64,000 bases of DNA from Caproiciproducens galactitolivorans (GCF_004768785.1 NZ_SRMQ01000009.1:1-64000), one strand, 5' to 3'. Shown: positions 52,038 to 60,915, counted from the first letter of the stretch. Notes: generated by a model from the letters alone, not told the origin. Made by a program: numbers and translations.

Positions 52038-53090
52038 TTAATCGTTCATTTTTGCGGGACGGTAATCGCCGCGGTCCACCACAATTTCGTATCCGATTTT
52101 CCGCATACGGTTCTGAAGGCAGAAACGGCACTCGGCGGCTTCCTCCCCAGTACAGATTTTGTTGTCGTAAAGCTCGTACTTTTTCCGCACGCCCACCGGG
52201 GAAAGATTCGGCATGACTACGTTTGCTCCGGCTAAAATCCCTTTTTCCCGTCCTTCCGGATGAATGGTGCCAAGGGCGGTTGTGGCGGGGAGCAGGGCGT
52301 TCGGAAGCATCAGCCGTAAAATGCTGATTAAATGCAGCGTCCTTTCCAGTTTTCCCGCCGGGAAATCGGCAAAGGGCGTGTCGTGATGGGGGACAAAAGG
52401 GCCGATCCCCACCATCTGCGGGTCAAATCGCTTGATAAAAAGCAGGTCTTCGGCAAGGTTTTCCGTTGTCTGGTAAGGCGAGTCGACCATAAAGCCCGTG
52501 CCGGTCTGATAGCCGAGCCCTTTCAGCTGTTCCAGGCACCGCATGCGGTTCGCAAGGGAAAGCTCCGGCGGGTGCAGCTTTCCGTAATGCTCCGGGTTTG
52601 CCGTTTCGTGCCGCAAAAGGTAGCGGTCGGCACCGGCTTCGCGGAATCTGCGGTAGGATTCTTCGCTTTTTTCCCCGATGGAAAGAGTTACGGCGCAGTC
52701 GGGGTATGCTTTTTTGATGGAGAACACTAGGTCGGCAATCTTGTCATCCGTATAGAACGGGTCCTCGCCGCCCTGTAAAACAAAGGTGCGGAAGCCGAGG
52801 GAATACCCGTTTTCGCAGCAGGATAAGATCTCTTCCTTGGTCAGGCGGTACCGTTTGGCGTTTCGGTTGCTTTTCCGGATTCCACAGTAGAAACAGTCGT
52901 TCTTGCAGTAATTCGTGAATTCAATCAGCCCGCGTACATAAATCCGGTTGCCGAAATTCCTGTTTGTAACGCTCCTTGCCTTTTCAAAAAGGTAGGGGGC
53001 GCTTTTTGCCGTCAGATTGTCCAGCAGAGCGCAAAGCTCGTCTTTACGCAGTATATTTTGTTTATATAGCTTGTCAATTAATTCTTTCAT
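52038..53090 (-). CDS. hydE: Radical SAM protein HydE
   Basis: 350 residues. The radical-SAM motif is CKNDCFYCG and the protein is a full-length TIM barrel with FVLQGGEDPF and YLLRHETANPEHY. HydE processes an iron-cysteine precursor in H-cluster assembly. The neighbours TM1266, hydG and hydF confirm it. Confidence 0.95.
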   Translation of the reverse strand: MKELIDKLYKQNILRKDELCALLDNLTAKSAPYLFEKARSVTNRNFGNRIYVRGLIEFTNYCKNDCFYCGIRKSNRNAKRYRLTKEEILSCCENGYSLGFRTFVLQGGEDPFYTDDKIADLVFSIKKAYPDCAVTLSIGEKSEESYRRFREAGADRYLLRHETANPEHYGKLHPPELSLANRMRCLEQLKGLGYQTGTGFMVDSPYQTTENLAEDLLFIKRFDPQMVGIGPFVPHHDTPFADFPAGKLERTLHLISILRLMLPNALLPATTALGTIHPEGREKGILAGANVVMPNLSPVGVRKKYELYDNKICTGEEAAECRFCLQNRMRKIGYEIVVDRGDYRPAKMND

Positions 53091-53102
53091 TGGCAGTTGT
53101 CC

Positions 53103-53369
53103 TTACTGTTGCGCTTCCGAAGCGGGCAGCTTGGAATAAACGGTTTTCGTGCTGACATGGGGCAGCATGCCCAGTTTGCCGGAGAGTGCGCTGATGACGT
53201 TGTTGGGCGCGTCCATGACAACGCTGATGACGGAGATATGGCGTTTATGGTAGGGTACACCCATCCTGCCGATAATGTATTCTCCGTACTCGTGCAGAAT
53301 CGCGTTGATTTTTTCGACGGAGTCGGTGTTTTCGACCACAATGCCAATAAGCGCGATTCGTGAATCCAT
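53103..53369 (-). CDS. TM1266-type iron-only hydrogenase system regulator
   Basis: 88 residues, an ACT/ferredoxin-like small protein (RIALIGIVVENTDSVEKIN, VSVVMDAPNNVISALSGKLG) of the family usually found with [FeFe]-hydrogenase maturation genes. First gene of the hyd operon. Start at 53369, with AGAAGGG six bases upstream, is preferred to 53375. It probably senses a metabolite or controls assembly; mechanism unknown. Confidence 0.88.
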   Translation of the reverse strand: MDSRIALIGIVVENTDSVEKINAILHEYGEYIIGRMGVPYHKRHISVISVVMDAPNNVISALSGKLGMLPHVSTKTVYSKLPASEAQQ

Positions 53370-53411
53370 TTCCATCCCTTCTTCCTATCGAAATTTTGTG
53401 AAGCCTGAAAA

Positions 53412-53599
53412 GAAAAAATCCCTGTGCCGGTAAGGCACAGGGACAGCAAAGCAAGACCGGGGCACGACAGTTCCCCGGTTTCATTACTATTCACTCGCCT
53501 TTCCATTTGGGACGAACCCTCATGCAGTCAGTACGATTTCTCTTTCAAGTACACAAGGTTTGCCGTAAGAATTCGTCTTTCCGACTCACCTATAGTATT
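53412..53599 (-). promoter_or_regulatory. Structured leader of the hyd operon with intrinsic terminator
   Basis: About 190 bases of leader RNA. In the direction of transcription: a GTC/GAC hairpin, GTAC-flanked stem, GGG-TTCG-TCCC, a CCGGGG/CCCCGG hairpin (53457-53478) and a 10-bp terminator TCCCTGTGCC/GGCACAGGGA (53419-53443) with TTTTTT (53412-53418). Such a long leader ending in a terminator before the first gene suggests a riboswitch or attenuator. It matches none of the cobalamin, SAM, TPP, FMN, lysine, glycine, purine or T-box cores I could check by eye. Confidence 0.65.
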
Positions 53600-53605
53600 G
53601 TCAAA

Positions 53606-53633
53606 ATTATATCATATTTTAAGCCGGAGTCAA
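53606..53633 (-). promoter_or_regulatory. Promoter of the hyd operon
   Basis: On the minus strand TTGACT (53628-53633), 16-bp spacer, TATAAT (53606-53611); transcription should start near 53599. Confidence 0.75.
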
Positions 53634-53667
53634 GATGCGCAGGAAAGAATTCGCCGTACAAATTTAG

Positions 53668-53701
53668 GAAAAGCCTCCGTATGGTGGTAGCATACGAAGG
53701 C
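53668..53701 (-). terminator. Terminator after the HPr gene
   Basis: 11-bp stem with one G-T pair (53673-53683 with 53691-53701), followed on the minus strand by TTTTCC. It separates the fru operon from the hyd promoter. Confidence 0.75.
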
Positions 53702-53736
53702 CAGGGGAGAGAACTATCTCAAATAGAGGGAGATTT

Positions 53737-53994
53737 TCAAAGGTTCTTTTCTAAAAAATCACGGATTGCCGCGGCGGCGTTTTCTTCGTCGGGGCCGTCG
53801 ACGGTTACTTGAATGGTTTCGCCCTTTTTAGCGGCCAGGCTCATGACGGAAAAAATGCGTTTCGCGTCCGCGGCTTTTCCGTTTTTTATAAGCCTGATGG
53901 AGGAGGTGAATTTTCCGGCTTCTTTCACAAGCATTCCTGCCGGCCTTGCGTGAATCCCTTCCGGGTCGGTAATAACATAACAGAATTCTTTCAT
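53737..53994 (-). CDS. HPr-family phosphocarrier protein
   Basis: 85 residues. The PEP-dependent phosphorylation site His15 is in GIHARPAG. The position of regulatory Ser46 is Arg46 (AKRIFSVMSL), so HPr kinase could not phosphorylate it in the usual way. As the last gene of fruR-fruK-fruA-HPr it probably serves as the phosphate donor for this fructose PTS rather than in CcpA signalling. Confidence 0.9.
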   Translation of the reverse strand: MKEFCYVITDPEGIHARPAGMLVKEAGKFTSSIRLIKNGKAADAKRIFSVMSLAAKKGETIQVTVDGPDEENAAAAIRDFLEKNL

Positions 53995-54025
53995 TACAGC
54001 TTCCTTTTCTCATGATTTATATGGT

Positions 54026-55906
54026 TTATTCCTGTTCATCGACAGGTTTTTTCAAAATAGCCAGTAAAAGCATTCCCGCGACGGAGCCTGCGAGAAGGGC
54101 AACGATATACAACAGCGGGTTGCCGACCACGGGGAATACGAAGATGCCGCCATGCGGCGCGCGCAGAGTGCAGTCGAAAAGCATGGAAAGCCCGCCGGCA
54201 ATTCCGGAGCCGATCGCACAGGCGGGAATCACCCGCAGGGGGTCGGCGGCGGCAAAGGGAATCGCGCCTTCCGTAATAAAGGACAGGCCCATCACATAGT
54301 TAGCCACGCCGGACTGGCGTTCCTGAGCTGTAAAACGGTTTTTAAAGAAGGTTGTGCAAAGGGCGATCGCAAGCGGAGGAACCATTCCGCCGACCATAAC
54401 CGCCGCCATAATATTGAAATTGCCCGACGCGAGGGACGCGGTGCCGAATACGTAAGCCGCCTTGTTGATCGGACCGCCGAAGTCAATGGACATCATCGCG
54501 CCAAGAAGGATGCCCAGCAGAAGCTTACTGGCACTGCCCATGCCGTTCAGGCTGTCTGTCAGCCATTTATTGAACGCGGAGAGGGGTGGGTTGACGATAA
54601 AGGTCATAAGCAGGCCCATCACCAGCACGCCGAAAAACGGATACAGCAGAACGGGCTTGATCCCCTCAAGGTTTTTCGGCAGGCCGCTGAACAGCTTCTT
54701 CAGGCCGAGCGCCAGGTATCCGCCGATAAAGCCCGCGAGCAGGGCGCCCAGAAAACCAGAGCCCCCGGAAACAGCCAGCGCGCCGCCGACAAAACCGGCC
54801 ACAAGCGCGGGGCGGTCGCCGATGCTCATTGCAATGTACCCGGCAAGAATCGGAAGCATAAAGCCGAACGCCGCGCCGCCGACCGTATTCAGAAAAGCGG
54901 CAAGCGGGGTGTTGCTTCCGAATTTGGAAGGATCGATTGCATAGTTGTCAAACAGGAAGGAGAGTGCGGTTAAAATGCCGCCGCCGATGACAAACGGGAG
55001 CATGTGGGAAACGCCGTTCATTAAGTGCTTGTAAATCTGCCGCCCAACGCCTTCGTTTTCCAGAGCCGCTTCCTCGGATTGTCCGTCGGGACTGCTGTGG
55101 AATACGGGTGCATTCCCGTCCAGCGCGCGCTGAATCAGTTCCGGGGCGCGGTTGATGCCGTCGGATGCCTTTACCTGCAGAACCTTTTTGCCGTTGAAGC
55201 GGGGCATTTCGACCTGCCGGTCCGCCGCAATAATGATGCATTCCGCCTGGGCGATTTCCTCTTTGGTCAGGACATTTTCCGCTCCGCCGGAGCCGTCGGT
55301 TTCCACTTTCAGGCTGACGCCCAGCTTTTTCGCCGCTTTTTCCAGGCTCTCCGCCGCCATATAGGTGTGGGCGATGCCTGTCGGGCAGGCGGTTACCGCG
55401 AGAAGGCGGTATCCTTCGGGCTTTTCTTCCTTCTGCTCCTGTGCAAGCTTTTTTGTTTCCGCGTCATTAATAAGTTCAAGAAATTCCGCCTTGCTTTTTG
55501 CCTGAATCAGATTTTTGCGGAAAGCGTCGTCCGTCAGCAATGCGGACAGACGGCCCAGCACGTCCAGATGGATGTTTTCCTCTGTCTGCGGCGCGGCGAT
55601 CAGAAACAGGAGGCGGGCGGGTTCGCCGTCGAGCGATTCATAATCGACCCCGTCTTTCACGACCATCGCGCTTAATCCGGCCCGCGATACCGCGCTTGTT
55701 TTCGCATGCGGGATCGCTACGCCTTCGCCGATTCCCGTCGTACCTTCTTTTTCCCTGTCCAGTACGCGCCGTTTGTATTCTTCTTTGTCCTTCAAATTTC
55801 CGTTTTGATCCATCAGATCGACAAGCCTGTCGATCGCGTCCGCTTTGGATTTCGGATTTGCATTCAGATCAATGCCTTTTTCGCTCAACAAATCGGTAAT
55901 ACGCAT
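54026..55906 (-). CDS. fruA: Fructose PTS transporter, EIIABC
   Basis: 626 residues. IIA (1-~150) has the phospho-His H67 in GVAIPHAKT. IIB (~165-270) has the phospho-Cys C174 in TACPTGIAHTYMAAE. IIC (~285-620) is a multi-helix channel. It imports fructose as fructose-1-phosphate. The fused A-B-C order is the usual fructose-specific form. It sits between fruK and the HPr gene. Confidence 0.94.
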   Translation of the reverse strand: MRITDLLSEKGIDLNANPKSKADAIDRLVDLMDQNGNLKDKEEYKRRVLDREKEGTTGIGEGVAIPHAKTSAVSRAGLSAMVVKDGVDYESLDGEPARLLFLIAAPQTEENIHLDVLGRLSALLTDDAFRKNLIQAKSKAEFLELINDAETKKLAQEQKEEKPEGYRLLAVTACPTGIAHTYMAAESLEKAAKKLGVSLKVETDGSGGAENVLTKEEIAQAECIIIAADRQVEMPRFNGKKVLQVKASDGINRAPELIQRALDGNAPVFHSSPDGQSEEAALENEGVGRQIYKHLMNGVSHMLPFVIGGGILTALSFLFDNYAIDPSKFGSNTPLAAFLNTVGGAAFGFMLPILAGYIAMSIGDRPALVAGFVGGALAVSGGSGFLGALLAGFIGGYLALGLKKLFSGLPKNLEGIKPVLLYPFFGVLVMGLLMTFIVNPPLSAFNKWLTDSLNGMGSASKLLLGILLGAMMSIDFGGPINKAAYVFGTASLASGNFNIMAAVMVGGMVPPLAIALCTTFFKNRFTAQERQSGVANYVMGLSFITEGAIPFAAADPLRVIPACAIGSGIAGGLSMLFDCTLRAPHGGIFVFPVVGNPLLYIVALLAGSVAGMLLLAILKKPVDEQE

Positions 55907-55907
55907 T

Positions 55908-56831
55908 TTAACTCCTCCTCTGAATTGTTTCGATTTGCCTTAATAGTGCCTGAATATCTTCTTTTGAAGCGAGATCCTCACTAAATGCGCTTGCGCTTCC
56001 CGCGGCAATGCCTGTGCGGAAAGCTTCCTGATAGTCCCTGTTGGCGAGATATCCGGCGAGGAACCCGGCCACCATGGAATCGCCCGCGCCTACGGAGTTA
56101 CGAACAACGCCTTTTGGCGCCGGGCTTTTATACGTCTTGCCGGTTTCTTCTACCAGAATCGCACCTTCGCCCGCCATGGAAACCAGTACGTTCCGCGCGC
56201 CCCTGCTTTGCAGCTCTTTCGCGCACCGGATGATGTCTTCGTCGTTTTGCAGTTTCCGTCCGAACAGTTCGCCCAGTTCATGGTTGTTTGGCTTGATTAA
56301 GAAGGGATGGTATTTCAAAACATTTACAAGCAGGTTGCGGGTTGCGTCCACAACCGCCAGAATGTTTTTTCCTTTCAGGCGGTCCAGGATTTTTTCGTAG
56401 ATATCCTCCGGAAGCGTGTTGGGGATGCTTCCGGCAAGGACCAGCACGTCACCGTCTGAAATCCGGTCAATCCGGTCGAACAATTTTTTTATGTCCATTT
56501 CGCGAATCCGGGGTCCACGCCCGTTGATTTCACTTTCTTCGTTTGATTTCAGCTTCACGTTGATTCGCGACAAGCCGCTTTGGAGGCGAATAAAATCTGA
56601 TTCACAGCCGAAGTCGTTCAGGCGCTTTTGGATTTCGTCCCCGGTAAAGCCCGCAATAAAGCCCATGGCAACGCTTTGGATGCCAAGGTTTTTCAATACG
56701 ATGGATACGTTGATTCCCTTTCCTCCGGGAAGCATTTTTTCCGAGTAGGTGCGGTTAACCTCCCCCAGCCGGAAGGAATCTACTTTCACGATGTAATCAA
56801 GGGACGGATTGAAGGTTACCGTGTAAATCAT
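55908..56831 (-). CDS. fruK: 1-phosphofructokinase
   Basis: 307 residues of the PfkB family. The N-terminal FNPSLDYIV and LPGGKGINVS and the C-terminal catalytic GAGDSMVAGFLAG are present. It converts fructose-1-phosphate to fructose-1,6-bisphosphate. It overlaps fruR by 4 bases and is one base from fruA. Confidence 0.94.
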   Translation of the reverse strand: MIYTVTFNPSLDYIVKVDSFRLGEVNRTYSEKMLPGGKGINVSIVLKNLGIQSVAMGFIAGFTGDEIQKRLNDFGCESDFIRLQSGLSRINVKLKSNEESEINGRGPRIREMDIKKLFDRIDRISDGDVLVLAGSIPNTLPEDIYEKILDRLKGKNILAVVDATRNLLVNVLKYHPFLIKPNNHELGELFGRKLQNDEDIIRCAKELQSRGARNVLVSMAGEGAILVEETGKTYKSPAPKGVVRNSVGAGDSMVAGFLAGYLANRDYQEAFRTGIAAGSASAFSEDLASKEDIQALLRQIETIQRRS

Positions 56832-57580
56832 GGTTTATCAGTCTCCAATACATTCGTATATTTTTTGTACTGCTGGTCTTCTAACACCGTTGTAATGATC
56901 GCAGCCGATCCAAGGGTGGCGAAAGTGATAGGGGAAATGCTGTTGAATTTGCTCGGGTCCGCCAGAATGTATTTTTCACTACATTTCGAAAGCGCCTCGG
57001 CTTTTACCAACGCTTCACTCACATCCGGCGTGGTATAGCCGCTTTTTGTACTGATTCCGTTTGTGCCGAAAAAACCCTTTGTAAAGTTGTACTTTTGAAG
57101 GCAGGCAATCGCTTCGTTGCCCACAACCGCGTCCGTTGCCACTTTCAGCTCTCCGCCGAGGATAAAAACCTTGCAGCCCTTCTGCGCCAGTTTTTTCGCA
57201 AGGGCCGCTCCGTTTGTTACGTAAACTGCGTTTTTTTCCGTTATATAATTAATGAGCGCTTCCGTTGTTGTGCCCGCGTCAATATAAACAAAGTCGTTTT
57301 CCTGAATGAGAGACGCCGCGTATTTCCCGATGGCGTTTTTCTGCTCCGTATTGCGGGACTGGCGGATAGAAACGTCGTCGTCCTTTGTGCTATAGAAAAC
57401 GTCGATTGCGGTTGCACCGCCGTGGACCTTATTTAACTTCCCGATATTGTCGAGCGCAGCCAAATCCCTGCGGATGGTGGATTCGGAGCTGTTAAGCGCT
57501 TCTGTCAGTTCCGATACGGTAACAGCCCTTTTCTCTTCCACCATTTTCAGTATGGCGGCGTATCTTTCTTCTGGTAACAA
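56828..57580 (-). CDS. fruR: DeoR-family fructose operon regulator
   Basis: 250 residues from TTG 57580, set by AAGGAGGGG. The N-terminal helix-turn-helix VSELTEALNSSESTIRRDL and the C-terminal sugar-phosphate sensor (DAGTTTEAL) are typical of DeoR/GlpR. It likely represses fruRKA-HPr and responds to fructose-1-phosphate. The frame is open up to 57631, but that region holds the promoter. Confidence 0.9.
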   Translation of the reverse strand: MLPEERYAAILKMVEEKRAVTVSELTEALNSSESTIRRDLAALDNIGKLNKVHGGATAIDVFYSTKDDDVSIRQSRNTEQKNAIGKYAASLIQENDFVYIDAGTTTEALINYITEKNAVYVTNGAALAKKLAQKGCKVFILGGELKVATDAVVGNEAIACLQKYNFTKGFFGTNGISTKSGYTTPDVSEALVKAEALSKCSEKYILADPSKFNSISPITFATLGSAAIITTVLEDQQYKKYTNVLETDKP

Positions 57581-57602
57581 CGGTATCCCCTCCTTTGACT
57601 TT

Positions 57603-57672
57603 ATAATACACTCAAATACAGTCATAGTCAATCAAATTCAACCAAATAAACAACCAAAATCAGTCAATTAAA
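57603..57672 (-). promoter_or_regulatory. fru operon promoter and operator repeats
   Basis: Minus strand: TTGACT (57626-57631), 17 bp, TATTAT (57603-57608). Direct repeats of TTTGRTTG (complement at 57629-57636, 57639-57646, 57651-57658, with a weaker copy 57665-57672) are spaced 10-14 bp and overlap or lie upstream of the -35. This is the pattern of a DeoR-type operator. Confidence 0.6.
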
Positions 57673-57760
57673 TTTTAGCAAAATGACAAATCCGATATAT
57701 CTTTTTCTGTTTTTATTATTTTATCCGATGAATTCTCATATACTATGGGGGGTGATATTC

Positions 57761-58571
57761 ATGGCAGACATGAAAGGGCCGGCCGCCTTAAAAATTCTGA
57801 ATACGGCCGCATTTGTTTTTCTGGTAATTATCAATATCCTCGCAAAATATCCTCGCAAACCTTCTCCCAATAAACGGAGTTACTACGGGGGAGGTATCCG
57901 AAGCCTATCCCAATCTTTTTACCCCGGCTTCCTGCACATTTTCGATTTGGGGGGGCATCTATTTTCTGCTGGCGCTGTTTGTGCTTTACCAATTCGGCGT
58001 TTTTAACGGAAGTGAAGATACGAGGGACGATTACATAATGGAAATCGGATATCTTTTCGCGGCGACTTCTTTGGCCAATGTTGCGTGGCTTTTTGCATGG
58101 CATTACCGGATGATTTTCCTTTCCGTCCTGCTTCTGCTTGCGCTGCTCGCCGGCTTGGCGGTGATCGGGTCTCGGCTTGACAAAAAGGAATTTTCAGGGA
58201 AAGAATGGATTTTTGTAAAACTGCCGTTCAGCCTTTATTTCGGATGGGTGACTGTTGCCGCCATTGCTAATGTCATCGTGTGGCTGGTCAGCATAGGGTT
58301 CACCGGGTTTTCCAACCAGACATGGACGGCGATTGCAATGGTGCTGGCACTTGTCGCAGGCGTCTGCGGTGTGGTCAACCGAAAGAATATAGGGTACGGA
58401 CTGGCTGTACTGTGGGCCTTTGCCGGGATTTTCATGAAACATATTTCGCCTGATGGATTTAACGGGCAGTATCATGTGGTGATTGTCGTAGCCGTTTTCA
58501 GCATGATTGTTCTAGTACTTTCGATCCTTTTTCTATCAGCTGCCAACAGAAAACACCCAATTAAGCTCTAA
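57761..58571 (+). pseudogene. TspO/MBR-like gene interrupted by a 13-bp tandem duplication
   Basis: ATG 57761 (GGGGGGTGA upstream) starts a hydrophobic N terminus ending INILA. Then an exact 13-bp unit occurs twice (57834-57846 and 57847-57859) and shifts the frame. Removing one copy gives a continuous protein of about 265 residues with LLPINGVTTGEVSEAYP, FTPASCTFSIWGGIY and a remainder with several membrane helices, as in tryptophan-rich sensory (TspO) proteins. The downstream frame is intact to 58571. As it stands the gene makes only a short N-terminal product, unless the duplication reverts. Confidence 0.75.
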
Positions 58572-58603
58572 AGCCTGATTCAACATTCTTACATAAGTGG
58601 AAA

Positions 58604-58640
58604 GGTGCCTGCGGCAGGAAGCCGCCGCGGGCCCTTTTTT
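58604..58640 (+). terminator. GC-rich hairpin with T-tract after the tspO-like gene
   Basis: GCGGC/GCCGC stem (58611-58615 with 58621-58625) extended imperfectly by flanking G/C, followed by TTTTTT. Confidence 0.55.
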
Positions 58641-58722
58641 ATATTTCAGCGGTTCTTTCCGGATAGGAAACGATTGTGTTTGCCGCTTTTTACAAGGTTT
58701 TACCCTTATCGGGAGTTGTTCG

Positions 58723-58751
58723 TTGACTTTTTTCAAACACCAATTTATAAT
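58723..58751 (+). promoter_or_regulatory. Promoter of the two-component/efflux genes
   Basis: TTGACT (58723-58728), 17 bp, TATAAT (58746-58751), about 104 bp before the response regulator. Confidence 0.7.
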
Positions 58752-58854
58752 AAATTTATGAATGGATAAAATATCCATGTTTTATGCAAAATTTTCCATA
58801 GAAATATAGCCGGTTTTCGAATCACGAAATCCCGTATAGAGAGGATGCGAAGCT

Positions 58855-59568
58855 ATGACCGGTCAAAAAGTTCTTATTATAGACGATGATAAAAACAGTG
58901 TCCGTTTTTTGGAATTGGAATTAAATCACGAAGGATACATCGTGGAAAAGGAGTACGATGGTTTCAGCGGTCTTGAACGTGCCTTAACAGAAAAATTTGA
59001 TATTATTCTGCTGGATATTATGCTTCCATCAATGGACGGAATGGAAGTTTTAAGAAGATTTCGGAACGCTTCAAAAACGCCGGTCATCATGCTTACGGCG
59101 AAAGACGCGGTTGCAGACAAGGTTTCGGGTCTGGACGGCGGCGCAAACGATTATCTGACGAAGCCCTTTGCCATTGAAGAACTTCTCGCTCGTATGCGTT
59201 TGGCGCTGAAAAAAGCGGAGCCCCCGGAACCGCCCCAAATCCTGATGGCAGGAAAGCTGGTCGTTGACGTAGCGAAACGCTCCGTTTCTTACGCCGGAGA
59301 ACCGATCTATTTAACAAAGCGGGAGTTCGACCTTTTGTTTTATCTTTTGAAAAATCACGACATGGTCTGTTCGCGCGATCGGCTGATGGAACAGGTGTGG
59401 GGATACAATTTTAAGGGGAAAACCAATCTGGTGGATGTCTACATACGGTATCTTCGCAATAAGATCGATTACCGCTATCATGTGGAGCTGATCCGTACCA
59501 TCCGCGGGGTAGGATACATCATTAACTTAAATGAAAAAAATGAACCTGTTAAAAAAATTCGCTGGTGA
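58855..59568 (+). CDS. OmpR-family response regulator
   Basis: 237 residues. Receiver domain with DDD (10-12), phospho-acceptor D54 in LLDIMLPS and Lys in TKPF. The C-terminal winged helix has LTKREFDLLFYLLKN and TIRGVGYIIN. It overlaps the kinase gene by 38 bases. Given the position before a MacAB-like pump, it probably controls efflux in response to an envelope stress. Confidence 0.93.
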   Translation: MTGQKVLIIDDDKNSVRFLELELNHEGYIVEKEYDGFSGLERALTEKFDIILLDIMLPSMDGMEVLRRFRNASKTPVIMLTAKDAVADKVSGLDGGANDYLTKPFAIEELLARMRLALKKAEPPEPPQILMAGKLVVDVAKRSVSYAGEPIYLTKREFDLLFYLLKNHDMVCSRDRLMEQVWGYNFKGKTNLVDVYIRYLRNKIDYRYHVELIRTIRGVGYIINLNEKNEPVKKIRW

Positions 59569-60895
59569 CAGAAAAAACATTAAATTCTCGATTGCTTTAA
59601 AGGCAACCGCGATCTACACTTCAATGTTCGGACTGCTTCTTGCCGCCACGGTGGGATTCCTTTCATGGGCAATTACGATTCGGGCGGTTCACATGCGGCA
59701 CCTGGACAGCGTCGCTTCGATGGTAGAGGAACGTCTGAAGCATGGGAGAGGACAAGATTTTGATTTTGATGCTTTTGCAAAGGCGAACAAAGTTTATATT
59801 GAAATCCGGTATGAGCATGAAGGTACGACCCTCACCTTTGGGAAGAAGCCGGGCGGGAAGGGAAATTATGCCAATACCGTAAGGAGTATAGACCGCCCCT
59901 GCAGAAAAGCTACTGTTACGGTCGTCGACTGCGAAAGCATTTCGATTGCGGGGAACATTTCCGCAACGGGTTTTTTAGTGATCTTATCTGCTCTACTTCT
60001 GGTTATTTCCATCAGCGGGGCACTCCTTATACGGAAGATGATGCGGCCGATTTACAATATGACCGCAGCGGCGCGATCAATTTCCGCGAAAGACCTCAGT
60101 AGGCGCATTGATACGGTTCACTCGAACGATGAACTGAAAGAATTGGCGGAAACGTTTAATGGTATGCTGGACCGGATTCAAGCCTCCTATGAGCAGCAGA
60201 AGCGGTTTGTTTCCGATGCTTCCCATGAGCTGCGCACGCCGCTTTCGGTTATTTCCGGCTATGCAAACCTTTTGCGCCGCTGGGGCAGCGAGGACCCGGA
60301 AGTAAGGGACGAGTCTGTTGAAAAAATCGTAGAAGAAACCGAAAATATGAAGCAGCTTGTAGAGCGCCTGCTGTTTCTGGCGCGGGCTGACCAGCAAACC
60401 CAGCTAATCAGCTTTGAACGGTTTAACGTGAGCAACCTGATTGACAGCATTACCGAGGATACCAAGCTGATCAGCAGGGAGCATGCTGTCGTATCGGAGA
60501 TTGAACCGGGTGTTTTCCTCACAGCCGACCCGGCTTTGATAAAAGAGGCTGTCCGCGCGGTATTGGACAACAGTATGAAATATACTCCTCCGGGGGGCGA
60601 AATCCGTATTTCTTGCCGCCGGGGGCCGGGCTGTGTAGAGATTGAAATTGTGGATACGGGAATGGGAATTGCGGACAAAGACCTTCCGTATATTTTCGAT
60701 CGTTTTTACAAAGCCGACGCGGTGCGCTCACGCGGAACAAAAGGCTCGTCCGGCTTGGGTCTGTCCATTGTCAAATGGATTGTCGAACGCCACAGCGGAG
60801 AAATCCGGTTGGAAAGCAAGCTGGGCAGCGGAACAAGATTCACATTTATTTTCCCAGATACACGAAATACAGAAACGACGGAACGTCCGGCCTGA
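59531..60895 (+). CDS. Sensor histidine kinase
   Basis: 454 residues. Two membrane helices (~25-50 and ~145-165) flank a short extracellular loop. A HAMP, then HisKA with the phospho-His in HELRTPLSVISGYANLL, then HATPase with VLDNSMKYTPPGG, DTGMGI and SSGLGLSIVK complete it. It forms a pair with the preceding regulator. A terminator starts at its last codons. Confidence 0.93.
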   Translation: MKKMNLLKKFAGDRKNIKFSIALKATAIYTSMFGLLLAATVGFLSWAITIRAVHMRHLDSVASMVEERLKHGRGQDFDFDAFAKANKVYIEIRYEHEGTTLTFGKKPGGKGNYANTVRSIDRPCRKATVTVVDCESISIAGNISATGFLVILSALLLVISISGALLIRKMMRPIYNMTAAARSISAKDLSRRIDTVHSNDELKELAETFNGMLDRIQASYEQQKRFVSDASHELRTPLSVISGYANLLRRWGSEDPEVRDESVEKIVEETENMKQLVERLLFLARADQQTQLISFERFNVSNLIDSITEDTKLISREHAVVSEIEPGVFLTADPALIKEAVRAVLDNSMKYTPPGGEIRISCRRGPGCVEIEIVDTGMGIADKDLPYIFDRFYKADAVRSRGTKGSSGLGLSIVKWIVERHSGEIRLESKLGSGTRFTFIFPDTRNTETTERPA

Positions 60896-60915
60896 CATAG
60901 GCCGGACGTTTTTTT
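60882..60915 (+). terminator. Terminator at the end of the kinase gene
   Basis: 11-bp perfect stem (60882-60892 with 60900-60910) with the TGA stop codon in the loop and seven T residues after it. It separates the two-component genes from the efflux genes. Confidence 0.88.

Noticed and set aside
53087-53506. Open frame that starts in the hyd leader and overlaps TM1266 in another frame
   Set aside because: It runs through the terminator hairpin and the TM1266 gene; no ribosome site. A short leader peptide cannot be excluded but is not supported.
53412-53599. c-di-GMP-I riboswitch for the hyd leader, because of a GGCAAACC stretch
   Set aside because: The second conserved core (GACGCAAAGCC-type) and the tetraloop receptor are missing, so the match is short and probably chance.
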